DNA of 15,328 nt, from the NCBI GenBank assembly GCA_910578035.1, contig CAJTOB010000004.1:62161-77488 (forward strand). The letters are read 5' to 3'. Made by a program: the position numbers and the translations under genes. Numbering within the stretch: the stretch's first letter is position 1; the number at the start of each line of letters is the position of its first letter. The DNA comes from an uncultured Muribaculaceae bacterium. Lineage in GTDB: Bacteria; Bacteroidota; Bacteroidia; Bacteroidales; Muribaculaceae. A model generated the notes under the pieces. The model worked only from the letters and a program-made list of their open reading frames with translations. It did not search any database and had not been told where the DNA came from. Shown one piece after another: positions 1 to 7,448 of this stretch.

Positions 1-1685
1 GCCTGAAGTTTTTCGATGAGTTCGTCGGGAATTACTTCGCCGGTTTTGTAGTGATGGGCATATATTTTGAGGAGCTCGGGTTCCATGGCCCAGTGTTCGT
101 GAATCTGCGAGGGGAGTTCTACGAAGTCGCGGTCAACGTTGGTACCGGCCTGGCTTTTGAGGCGGGCGCGAGAGAGCATGCCGTGGAGGCCGTGTCCGAA
201 CTCGTGGAACATGGTTTCAACCTCGTCGAGGGTGAGGAGTGCGGGAGCGTCGGCTGTCGGACGCGAGAAGTTGCCCACGTTGTAGATGATGGGGCGCGAT
301 GATGTGCCGTCTTCGTTCTGCCATGAGCCCTTGAATTCGCTCATCCATGCACCCTGGCGCTTGGATGCGCGGGGGAAATAGTCGGTCATGAATACGGCTA
401 CGTGTTCGCCGTTGTTGATATCGGTTACATCATATACGGTTACCTCGGGGTAGTATTTCGGTGCGTCGGGCATTTCGGTGAATTTCACGCCATAGAGCTT
501 TTCGGCCATGGTGAAGATACCTTTACGAACTGAATCGACGGCGAAATATTCGCGAACCTTGCTTTCGTCAAGATCATATTTTTTCTGACGAACCTTTTCG
601 GCGTAGTAGTAATAATCCCAGGGTGCAATCTTGAAATCATTGCCTTCGCTGTTTGCCACTGCCTGCATTTCGGCAACTTCGTTCTTCACACGGGCTACAG
701 CGGGTTTCCATATCTGCATGAGGAGGTCTTCGGCATTTGCTATGGTCTTGGCCATAACGTTGTCGGTCATATAAGAGCCATAGTTCTCGAAACCGAGAAG
801 CTCGGCCTTTTTGGTGCGGGCCTGAAGGATTTTGTTGATAACGGGAAGATTGTTGTATTCACCGTCGGACGCAAGCGTGGTGTAGCCTTCATACATCTTG
901 CGGCGCAGGTCGCGGTTGTCGGCATACTGGAGGAGGGGCAGACGGCTGGGCGCATGGAGTGTGAAGACCCAGTTACCTTCGCCGAGACCACGGTTGGTAG
1001 CCTCTTCTGCGGCAACGGCTATACTCGAGGCGGGGAGGCCGGCGAGTTCGGTGCTGTCGCTCACGGTAATCGAGAATGCGTTTGTTGCGTTGAGAAGATT
1101 CTTGTTGAAAGTGAGGTAGAGGGCGGCAAGTTCGGTGTTCACAGCCTTGAGTTCTTCTTTCTTTTCAGGCGAGAGAAGAGCGCCGTTGCGTGCAAACTGT
1201 TTGTAGTATTCCTCTACGGCACGCTTCTTGTCTGCATCGAGACCTTCGCGGTTGTCATATACGGTCTTGATACGGGCAAAGAGGTCGTCGTTCATCGTCA
1301 TTTCGTCGGCGAACTGCGAGTATTTGGGGTAGAAAGTCTCGGCTATTTCAACCATTTCGGGCGATGAGTTCGATTCGTCGAGAGCGAAGAATACAGTTGC
1401 AACACGGTCGAGGATTTCACCACTGTGCTCAAGAGGCATGATGGTGTTGTCGAAGGTCGCGCTGTCGGGATTTGATGTGATTTCGGCGATCTGAGCTTTT
1501 TTCTGGTTGATACCGCTGTCGAGGGCGGCGAGGTAGTGGCCGTATTCGATTTTATCGAAAGGCGGAATTTCGTACTTGGTGTCGTATGGAGCCAGGAATG
1601 GATTGTCTGCCATATCGGTGTTGTTTTGATTGCTGCAAGCTCCAAGAGTAAGAGCTGTGGCGGCGATTACGATTAAATTTTTCAT
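1..1685 (-). CDS. dcp: M3-family zinc metallopeptidase, Dcp-like lipoprotein (3' end beyond window)
   Basis: Read from ATG at 1685 down to the left edge, this frame is open for 561 codons with no stop, so the C-terminal end lies outside the window. The N-terminus MKNLIVIAATALTLGAC is a lipoprotein signal peptide with lipobox LGAC (lipidated Cys17), so the enzyme is probably membrane-anchored on the periplasmic side. The zinc site is clear: HEFGH at residues 494-498, with the third ligand Glu likely E523 in FVELPSQ, the usual M3 spacing. The early NPFL and PPFDKI motifs match peptidyl-dipeptidase Dcp better than oligopeptidase A. Dcp-type enzymes are about 680-700 residues, so roughly 130 residues are missing here. 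The family removes C-terminal dipeptides from short peptides. The gene has its own promoter and is probably unrelated to the neighbouring polysaccharide locus. Family assignment is very secure; the exact Dcp symbol is less so. Confidence 0.93.
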   Translation of the reverse strand, partial: MKNLIVIAATALTLGACSNQNNTDMADNPFLAPYDTKYEIPPFDKIEYGHYLAALDSGINQKKAQIAEITSNPDSATFDNTIMPLEHSGEILDRVATVFFALDESNSSPEMVEIAETFYPKYSQFADEMTMNDDLFARIKTVYDNREGLDADKKRAVEEYYKQFARNGALLSPEKKEELKAVNTELAALYLTFNKNLLNATNAFSITVSDSTELAGLPASSIAVAAEEATNRGLGEGNWVFTLHAPSRLPLLQYADNRDLRRKMYEGYTTLASDGEYNNLPVINKILQARTKKAELLGFENYGSYMTDNVMAKTIANAEDLLMQIWKPAVARVKNEVAEMQAVANSEGNDFKIAPWDYYYYAEKVRQKKYDLDESKVREYFAVDSVRKGIFTMAEKLYGVKFTEMPDAPKYYPEVTVYDVTDINNGEHVAVFMTDYFPRASKRQGAWMSEFKGSWQNEDGTSSRPIIYNVGNFSRPTADAPALLTLDEVETMFHEFGHGLHGMLSRARLKSQAGTNVDRDFVELPSQIHEHWAMEPELLKIYAHHYKTGEVIPDELIEKLQ

Positions 1686-1743
1686 TAAGAAACGTATGTT
1701 TGATTAATTTATTTCAGAAATAGAACGTCTACACACACCAAAA

Positions 1744-1760
1744 GGCCTCACGAGGAGGCC
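1744..1760 (-). terminator. GC-rich hairpin with short T run in the peptidase leader
   Basis: GGCCTC and GAGGCC form a perfect 6-bp stem around a 5-nt loop (1750-1754). On the minus strand it is followed by TTTTGG, so it resembles a weak intrinsic terminator. It lies downstream of the regulator stop (1836) but also about 13 nt after the predicted start of the peptidase transcript. It could therefore end regulator transcription, attenuate the peptidase, or both. An outer ACC/GGT pairing across an internal loop may lengthen it. The T run is short, so termination strength is uncertain. Confidence 0.5.
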
Positions 1761-1779
1761 GTCGGTCGGTTATGCACCG

Positions 1780-1813
1780 CAAAGATAGCTACAAATACTT
1801 AACTTTCCAAAAA
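1780..1813 (-). promoter_or_regulatory. Promoter of the M3 peptidase gene (Bacteroidetes -33/-7 type)
   Basis: On the minus strand the sequence TATCTTTG (1787 down to 1780) matches the Bacteroidetes -7 consensus TAnnTTTG exactly. A TTTG box at 1811-1808 lies 20 bp upstream, the expected -33 spacing. Transcription would start near 1773 and give a leader of about 90 nt before the ATG at 1685. The promoter begins about 25 bp after the regulator's stop codon, so the peptidase is likely transcribed independently of it. Confidence 0.6.
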
Positions 1814-1835
1814 TAAAGCGATTCGGAGATACATT

Positions 1836-3329
1836 TTACTTGTAGGCGGCGGGGCTGGTGCCGAATTTTTCTTTGAAGCGGCGGTGGAAGTTGGTTGCAT
1901 CGGGCATTCCGACACGGTCGCGGACTTCCTTTACTGATAAATCCGATTCGCGCAGGAGGGTAGCGGCACGTTCGAGGCGCCGGTCGCGCAGATATTCTAC
2001 CGGGGTCATTCCGTTGAGTTCCTTTAATTTGTTGTAGAGCTGCACTCGGCTCATTTCCAGTGTTCTGGCAAGCGCATTGACGTCGAATTCGTTATCTGCA
2101 AGATGACTGTTCACTGTTTTTTCGAGTTTTGCCAAAAACAGTTTATCGCTTTTATTCTCGTAGACAGGTTTGCGGTCTAAGATATAATCTTGAGGTTTAG
2201 ATGTTTTCTCGCGCGCCACTTTGATGTTTTTGATGACCATTGCCGTTAGGACTTCTCCGCTGAACGGTTTGGCGAGATAATCGTCGGCTTCCGAGCGTAT
2301 TGCTCTCAGCAGGCTCCTGCTGTTGTCGAATGTGGAGATTAGTATAACGGGAATGTTGGCTGTCGCCGGGTCTGTTTTCAACTTGTGCAGATGAGTGTAT
2401 GCGTTTATTTCGGTCAGATCGGTGTCAAGCACGATAGCGTCGGGGGCTCTTTCTTCGATTATGGATGAAATGTCGCTTCCGTCTGATAGCACTACCTCAA
2501 GAGATTTCTGCATGTCGCGTTTCAGCACCTCGCCAAGATGAATGTCGGGCACTGCGATGACAGCGCGTGTGTCGGTGTTTATAGGAGTTTCCGCATCTTC
2601 CGAAGACTTTTCTTTCTGTATCTGGCGGTCTTCATGGCCCGGTTCGCCGTATCCGGCAAGCTGTTCGACCATCTGCATAAGCGAGCGGCTACTCGCGCGC
2701 AGATGCCGAATATCGGTAGGAGACAGCCGGTCGTTTTCGTTTTTCAGTTTCTCTATGATAGAGCGTATGATTATAAGCGGTGTCCTGAATTCTCGCGAGG
2801 CATGGAGCACAAGTTCGTTTTTGAAGAGCTGATTTTTGCGCTCCAGTCGCAGCTGATTCTTGATTTTTATTCTTGCCCTGAGCAGATAGACGATGTATGT
2901 AGTGATGCCGCTTATTATAATAATGTATGCGAGTAGTGCGGGCGTTGTCCTCCACCAAGGTTTTTTTATGGTGAAATCGCGGATTATTTCCGGGCCCCAA
3001 GCGCCATCGTTGTATCGGCATTGCGCCTTGAAGGTATAATCGCCCGGATTCAGGTCGCTGTAAAAGTGCCAGTCTTTTTCAATTGGAGTAATCCAATTGT
3101 CGTCAACTCCTTTAAGAAATATACGGTATTCAACCGAATCTGCCGGAATGCTCTCTTCATTGGTGAGATAAAATCTGATGTTGTTCATGTTATGGTCAAA
3201 ATAGACCGAATCTGTCATATTGTGGGCATGCACCCATATTCTCCTTATTTGGGCATGAGGGGGAGCTGTGTGTGCGTAAGCCGAAATAGCGACAAAAAGA
3301 GCCAGAAGAACGGTGAAATGTGTTTTCAT
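1836..3329 (-). CDS. Degenerate HTCS-like regulator: Y_Y_Y, TM, kinase dimerisation region, receiver, AraC HTH
   Basis: The start chosen is ATG at 3329, giving 497 residues beginning MKTHFTVLLALFVAISAYA, a signal peptide. The frame stays open upstream to 3875, but that part runs antisense into the GH51 gene and lacks a plausible N-terminus. Domains in order: Y_Y_Y-like periplasmic domain about 50-122 (ending in the PWWRT motif), one membrane helix about 129-150, HisKA-like dimerisation region about 160-228, receiver about 255-372, AraC helix-turn-helix 400-497. Canonical HTCS proteins run to about 1300-1400 residues, with large N-terminal beta-propellers and a HATPase_c domain; both are absent. 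The H-box reads S-R-E-F-R-T-P-L, so the phospho-acceptor position is Arg179. The receiver keeps D302, S332 and K354, but one of the acidic pair is Pro261 (next to D262). It is divergent from the arabinose PUL, so it probably regulates it. Lacking kinase machinery, it may act as a membrane-tethered one-component activator or depend on another kinase; both are inference. Confidence 0.9.
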   Translation of the reverse strand: MKTHFTVLLALFVAISAYAHTAPPHAQIRRIWVHAHNMTDSVYFDHNMNNIRFYLTNEESIPADSVEYRIFLKGVDDNWITPIEKDWHFYSDLNPGDYTFKAQCRYNDGAWGPEIIRDFTIKKPWWRTTPALLAYIIIISGITTYIVYLLRARIKIKNQLRLERKNQLFKNELVLHASREFRTPLIIIRSIIEKLKNENDRLSPTDIRHLRASSRSLMQMVEQLAGYGEPGHEDRQIQKEKSSEDAETPINTDTRAVIAVPDIHLGEVLKRDMQKSLEVVLSDGSDISSIIEERAPDAIVLDTDLTEINAYTHLHKLKTDPATANIPVILISTFDNSRSLLRAIRSEADDYLAKPFSGEVLTAMVIKNIKVAREKTSKPQDYILDRKPVYENKSDKLFLAKLEKTVNSHLADNEFDVNALARTLEMSRVQLYNKLKELNGMTPVEYLRDRRLERAATLLRESDLSVKEVRDRVGMPDATNFHRRFKEKFGTSPAAYK

Positions 3330-3352
3330 ATGGTATTTAGCATGTTGGCACA

Positions 3353-3360
3353 CAAAGTTA
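3353..3360 (-). promoter_or_regulatory. Candidate -7 box for the regulator gene
   Basis: The minus-strand sequence is TAACTTTG, an exact TAnnTTTG match, placed 24-31 bp upstream of the regulator ATG at 3329. The nearest TTTG that could serve as a -33 box (3388-3385) is 24 bp away, longer than the usual 19-21, so the promoter call is moderate. Confidence 0.4.
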
Positions 3361-3361
3361 A

Positions 3362-3389
3362 TACAAATAACCGATATATTTTTACAAAT
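3362..3389 (+). repeat. 21-bp-spaced direct repeat TACAAAT, possible regulator half-sites
   Basis: TACAAAT occurs at 3362-3368 and again at 3383-3389, exactly 21 bp apart, which is two helical turns. AraC-family proteins usually bind paired direct half-sites with this phasing, and the pair sits upstream of the GH51 -7 box. A second direct repeat, TGAAAAAC, occurs at 3405-3412 and 3430-3437 (25 bp apart). The region is AT-rich, so chance matches are possible. Confidence 0.35.
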
Positions 3390-3417
3390 GCACAATGCAA
3401 AAATTGAAAAACAAGAA

Positions 3418-3425
3418 TAATTTTG
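3418..3425 (+). promoter_or_regulatory. Candidate -7 box for the PUL operon (GH51 gene)
   Basis: TAATTTTG matches the Bacteroidetes -7 consensus TAnnTTTG and would place the transcript start about 35 nt before the GH51 ATG at 3468. No good -33 TTTG/TTG lies at 19-21 bp upstream. That is what one expects of a promoter that depends on an activator such as the divergent AraC-type regulator. Confidence 0.45.
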
Positions 3426-3467
3426 CAAGTGAAAAACCAATCTATCTACTACCAAAAACCTTAAAGC

Positions 3468-5996
3468 ATGAATAAACCAGAATTCAGACATTTTGCTTTT
3501 GCATTGTTTCTGACTGCAGGCGGCGCAGCCATGATGGCGCAGACAGTCGAGGTAGATCTCGGCAAGAAAGGACACGATGTTCCTGAAAGCCTCTATGGCG
3601 TGTTTTTTGAAGAAATAAACCACGCGGGCGATGGCGGCATCTATGCAGAGCTCGTCAAGAACCGTAACTTCGAGGAACATGTGCTTCCATCGGGCATGAC
3701 ATATAAAGACGGCTATGCATGTGCGCCGCATAGTCTCAACTATGAGCACGGCAACTATCGCGACTGGAAAATTAAATGGGATACCGATTCGCTCAAGATG
3801 GACGGCTGGACGGTGACCGGCAGAGCCACTTATGACGTGACAGACGAAAATCAGCTTGACCCCGCTACGCCGCATGCCATGCGCCTCAATCTTGAGGCTC
3901 CCGGTGTGGTTCTTGCAAACTCCGGCTACTGGGGCATGCGGATAATCGGCAAAGAGAAGTATGACCTCCGTTTCTATCTCGATGCCGTGGACTATACCGG
4001 CCCGGTGACCGCGCGCATTGTTTCAGAAAAGGGCAAGGAGCTCGCAAAGGCTACTTTCGAAGTGTCGAAGGGCGGCGGTTGGAAGGAATTCACTGCGGTG
4101 CTTACACCCAAGGCTACTGATTATAAGGCAAATCTACAGCTTGCATTCGGCAAGACAGGCACAGTCTATGTAGACTACGTGTCGCTCTTCCCTCAGAATA
4201 CATTCAAGGGGCGGAAAAACGGTCTCCGGGCCGATATCGCTCAGAAAATAGCCGACCTCAAGCCAGGGTTTATCCGTTGGCCGGGCGGTTGTATAGTTGA
4301 AGGCGCCACACTCGAAAACCGCGTGAAGTGGAAAGAAACTATCGGCGATCCTATGAAGCGTCACAGCGAATGGATATTATGGAACTATCACAGCACATGG
4401 GGTATGGGCTATCATGAGTTCCTTCAGTTCTGCGAGGACGTCGGTGCTGCCGGTATGTTCGTTGCCAATGTCGGCCTTTCATGCTCTGTCCGCAATGGCG
4501 ACTGGACAGAGGACTACGAACCTTTCCTGCAGGATATTATCGATGCCATCGACTATGCAACCGCACCGGTCGACAATCCTTGGGGTGCCAAGCGTGCTGC
4601 TGCCGGCCATCCGGAGCCGTTCAATCTGAAATATGTAGAGCTCGGCAACGAGCAAGTCGGCGACCACTATGCGCAGCGCTACAATTACTTCTATCGTATT
4701 CTCAAAAAGAAATATCCCGAAATCACATTCATATCCACACTCCAGCTTTCGCCGAGCCGCGATAAACTCGAAAAGGCCGACATGATTGACCCGCACTGGT
4801 ATGTAAACCCCGGTTTCTTCTATGAAAACGACCGTCTTTTTGATGATATGGAGCGCGGTAAATACGATGTCTATATCGGCGAATATGCTGTTATCACCGA
4901 AGCAAACCTCAATGCGGCCCTTGCGGAAGCTGCTTTTCTTACAGGCGTTGAACGAAACTCCGACCTTGTGAAAATGGCCTCATATGCGCCTCTGTTCGAG
5001 AATGTGAACCGTCGCGACTGGCCCACTAACCTTATATGGTATGACAATGAAAAGACCATGGGTCGAGCCTCGTACTATGTGCAGCAGATGTATGCCAACA
5101 ATCGCCCGACATATAATGTCGAAATCAACAACGAAGAGCCACGGCGAGTCCTCACAGCAGGCGGTGTGGGTTTCCTTGGCAAAAATATAGGCGATATGGT
5201 GCGCAATATTACCGTGCGCGATGCAAACGGCAGAATCATAGCCGAAAATCTAAGCGCCTCCGACCTCGTTACAACAGAAAAGAGATCGCGCAACCGCTTT
5301 AACGGCGTTTCTGTCACGAATATGCTCAAGGACCTCAGTCTCAACGGTGGTACGCTCGAATTCGATATCCGTCTTGTGGAGCGCGAGGTGCCCGCACCTC
5401 ATTTCGACCCCGACCGCACGCCACGTAAGGCGATACTCGGCCCGTCGCTCATTTTCGGCGCCGACAAGGGCCTCGAGGAATATTTTATAATCGATCTTCC
5501 CCGCAACATGGGCGACCGTAAGATTATATCCATGAGCCGTTCGACCAGCGGACGAGCCAATGCCGACAGTAATCCCGGCGGAGGCAGCCTGCAACTCGAC
5601 AAGGGCAAGTGGTACAAGGTGAAAGTAGGCCTCGGCACGAACAATATGGTGACAGTAGACCTCGGCGGCAACGAAGTATTCCGGCAGGCCGCCTCCGCTC
5701 CGACGGGTCACTATACCGTTGCCGGATATGACGAAGCCACAGGCGAAACCGTGATAAAGGTCGTAAACTCCACCGACGAGGATTATACGCCGACTATCGC
5801 TATTAAAGGCGGAACAGTAGCGCCCGACGGTACTGTAATCACTCTCAGCTCGGCCTCAAAGACCGATGAGAACTCGATGGATAATCCGGAAAAAATCGTT
5901 CCGGAGACAAGCACATTCGACGGTTTCGGAAAAGAATTCAAATATACTTTCAAACCCAATTCATTTACCATTCTTCGAGTAAAAAGCACACGCTGA
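3468..5996 (+). CDS. GH51 alpha-L-arabinofuranosidase with internal LamG-like domain
   Basis: The protein has 842 residues and hydrolyses terminal non-reducing alpha-L-arabinofuranose from arabinan, arabinoxylan or their oligosaccharides by the retaining mechanism. The N-terminus (about 1-24, ending MMAQ) is a type I signal peptide without a lipobox, so a periplasmic location is expected. The SLYGVFFEEINHAGDGG motif (41-57) opens the catalytic domain, and a CBM4-like insert lies at about 100-245. The acid/base is E395 in ELGNE and the nucleophile is E472 in IGEY. The C-terminal GH51 beta-sandwich (about 748-840) has DENSMDNPEKIVP. It is separated from the barrel by about 190 residues (about 556-745) that look like a concanavalin/LamG-type jelly roll, which explains a length well above the roughly 650 residues of simple GH51 enzymes. 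It is the first gene of the operon, with its stop 3 bp before the next start. The family is certain; natural substrate preference is not visible. Confidence 0.95.
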   Translation: MNKPEFRHFAFALFLTAGGAAMMAQTVEVDLGKKGHDVPESLYGVFFEEINHAGDGGIYAELVKNRNFEEHVLPSGMTYKDGYACAPHSLNYEHGNYRDWKIKWDTDSLKMDGWTVTGRATYDVTDENQLDPATPHAMRLNLEAPGVVLANSGYWGMRIIGKEKYDLRFYLDAVDYTGPVTARIVSEKGKELAKATFEVSKGGGWKEFTAVLTPKATDYKANLQLAFGKTGTVYVDYVSLFPQNTFKGRKNGLRADIAQKIADLKPGFIRWPGGCIVEGATLENRVKWKETIGDPMKRHSEWILWNYHSTWGMGYHEFLQFCEDVGAAGMFVANVGLSCSVRNGDWTEDYEPFLQDIIDAIDYATAPVDNPWGAKRAAAGHPEPFNLKYVELGNEQVGDHYAQRYNYFYRILKKKYPEITFISTLQLSPSRDKLEKADMIDPHWYVNPGFFYENDRLFDDMERGKYDVYIGEYAVITEANLNAALAEAAFLTGVERNSDLVKMASYAPLFENVNRRDWPTNLIWYDNEKTMGRASYYVQQMYANNRPTYNVEINNEEPRRVLTAGGVGFLGKNIGDMVRNITVRDANGRIIAENLSASDLVTTEKRSRNRFNGVSVTNMLKDLSLNGGTLEFDIRLVEREVPAPHFDPDRTPRKAILGPSLIFGADKGLEEYFIIDLPRNMGDRKIISMSRSTSGRANADSNPGGGSLQLDKGKWYKVKVGLGTNNMVTVDLGGNEVFRQAASAPTGHYTVAGYDEATGETVIKVVNSTDEDYTPTIAIKGGTVAPDGTVITLSSASKTDENSMDNPEKIVPETSTFDGFGKEFKYTFKPNSFTILRVKSTR

Positions 5997-5999
5997 ACC

Positions 6000-7448
6000 A
6001 TGAAAACTATCAGAACAGCATTAGCAATCGCACTCTGCGCCTCCGCCATTATGTGTGCCGGAGCTCGCACGGTCGGTCCGCTCGTGTCCGACCAGACCAC
6101 GACAGCGAATACGGTCTACGGTAAAATCCAAGGTTATCGCGACGGCGATGTCTACACATTCAAGGGCATACCATATGCCCGCGCCGAGCGATTTATGCCT
6201 CCGCAGAAGCCTGCCTCGCACGACGGAGTGCTGAAATGCCGTGTCTACGGCCCAAAAGCACCTCAAGGCCAGACCCTCGACTTCAAGGGAAATCCGCAAA
6301 GCGACAATGATTTCGGCTTCCAGTTTGTGATGGAGCCGATGGACGAGGATAACTGCCTTGTGCTCAACGTATGGACCAAGGGGCTCGATGATGGCAAGAA
6401 ACGCCCCGTGTTCGTATGGTTCCACGGAGGCGGCTTCGCGACCGGCTCGGGTCACGACCTGCCCTGCTACGAAGGACGCGCGCTCGCCGAGAAGGGCGAC
6501 ATTGTGGTCGTTACGGTCAACCATCGTCTCAATACCCTCGGTTACTTCGATATGTCGGGGCTTGGCGGCCGTTACGCCGACTCTGCCAATCTCGGCATGC
6601 AAGACCTCGTGAAGTCTCTCGAATGGGTTCGCGATAATATAGCCCGCTTCGGCGGCGACCCTGCTTGTGTTACTATCGGCGGCCAGAGCGGTGGCGGCGG
6701 CAAGGTATCGACCGTCATGATGATGCCGGCGGCAAAGGGGCTCTTCCATCGTGCCATTGTGCAGAGCGGTTCATTCGCACGCCAGAATCCTAATGAATAC
6801 GCCGAGCTCTATGGAAAAGCTCTTCTCAACGAGCTCGGTCTCAAGGCCGACGATGTCGAAGGTCTCAGAGCAGTTCCATACAAAGAACTTGTGGCTGCGG
6901 TCAACAAGAGCATGAACGCTGTCAACATGACACTGAAATCACAGGGTAAAGACGTGAGAAGAGGCATGATGGGCCCGGTGCTCGACGGCAAGCATGTTGT
7001 CGCTCCGGGGTTTGAGAACGGAGCACCTGAGGTTAGTGCCGAAGTGCCGATGTTGATTGGCTGGAACTACAACGAGTTCGACTTCCTTACCGGCAAGGAA
7101 GACACCATGTTCCGCGACGGAGCCATCAATCAGGCCCGCAACAAAGCCGCACAAGGCACTGCCGACGCATATCTCTATATGTTCAACTGGAAGCCTGCGG
7201 GCAACACACTTGGAGCATGCCACGGCATGGAGCTGCCTTTCATGTTCAACAACATAGAGCTTCAGCCCGAAATGACAGGCGCTACAAAGGATGCCTACGA
7301 ACTCGCCGACAAGATGAGTTCGGCGTGGATTGCCTTTATCCGCACCGGCAATCCAAATACCAAAGGTCTGCCCAAGTGGGAACCCTATAATGAAGCTACA
7401 TGCCCGACTATGGTGTTTGATAACAAATCCTATATCAAGACAAAATGA
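6000..7448 (+). CDS. Type-B carboxylesterase family protein (secreted esterase)
   Basis: The protein has 482 residues with an N-terminal signal peptide (MKTIRTALAIALCASAIMCAGA). The Cys there does not fit a good lipobox, so it is probably soluble in the periplasm. The alpha/beta-hydrolase features of the type-B carboxylesterase family are present: oxyanion-hole motif FHGGGF (141-146), nucleophile Ser230 in GGQSGGG, likely acid Glu359 in GWNYNEF, and His408 in CHGMELPF. The family's EDNCLVLNVW signature lies at 116-125. Enzymes of this kind hydrolyse acyl esters; in a PUL the likely targets are acetyl or hydroxycinnamoyl groups on the glycan (inference). Only about 9 residues (361-369) separate the catalytic-acid loop from the TMFRDGAINQA segment, where relatives generally have several tens more. 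This may be a family variant or an in-frame deletion. The gene starts 3 bp after GH51 and overlaps the next gene by 4 bp, so it is co-translated. Confidence 0.9.
   Translation: MKTIRTALAIALCASAIMCAGARTVGPLVSDQTTTANTVYGKIQGYRDGDVYTFKGIPYARAERFMPPQKPASHDGVLKCRVYGPKAPQGQTLDFKGNPQSDNDFGFQFVMEPMDEDNCLVLNVWTKGLDDGKKRPVFVWFHGGGFATGSGHDLPCYEGRALAEKGDIVVVTVNHRLNTLGYFDMSGLGGRYADSANLGMQDLVKSLEWVRDNIARFGGDPACVTIGGQSGGGGKVSTVMMMPAAKGLFHRAIVQSGSFARQNPNEYAELYGKALLNELGLKADDVEGLRAVPYKELVAAVNKSMNAVNMTLKSQGKDVRRGMMGPVLDGKHVVAPGFENGAPEVSAEVPMLIGWNYNEFDFLTGKEDTMFRDGAINQARNKAAQGTADAYLYMFNWKPAGNTLGACHGMELPFMFNNIELQPEMTGATKDAYELADKMSSAWIAFIRTGNPNTKGLPKWEPYNEATCPTMVFDNKSYIKTK

Noticed and set aside
51..1367. Plus-strand small frames over the left edge (51-302, 898-1119, 954-1367)
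   Set aside because: They are antisense to the M3 peptidase, whose minus-strand frame carries the HEFGH zinc motif and is continuous over the whole region.
3330..3875. Upstream in-frame extension of the regulator (182 extra codons)
   Set aside because: It runs antisense through the start of the GH51 gene and has no domain features. The ATG at 3329 begins a clear signal peptide directly after a -7 box.
5250..5711. Minus-strand open frame (153 codons) within GH51
   Set aside because: It is a shadow of the GH51 insert region with no signal peptide or domain.
6021..6749. Long minus-strand open frame (242 codons) inside the carboxylesterase gene
   Set aside because: It is antisense to a gene with intact catalytic motifs, its composition has no recognisable domain, and it has no promoter; it is a shadow frame.
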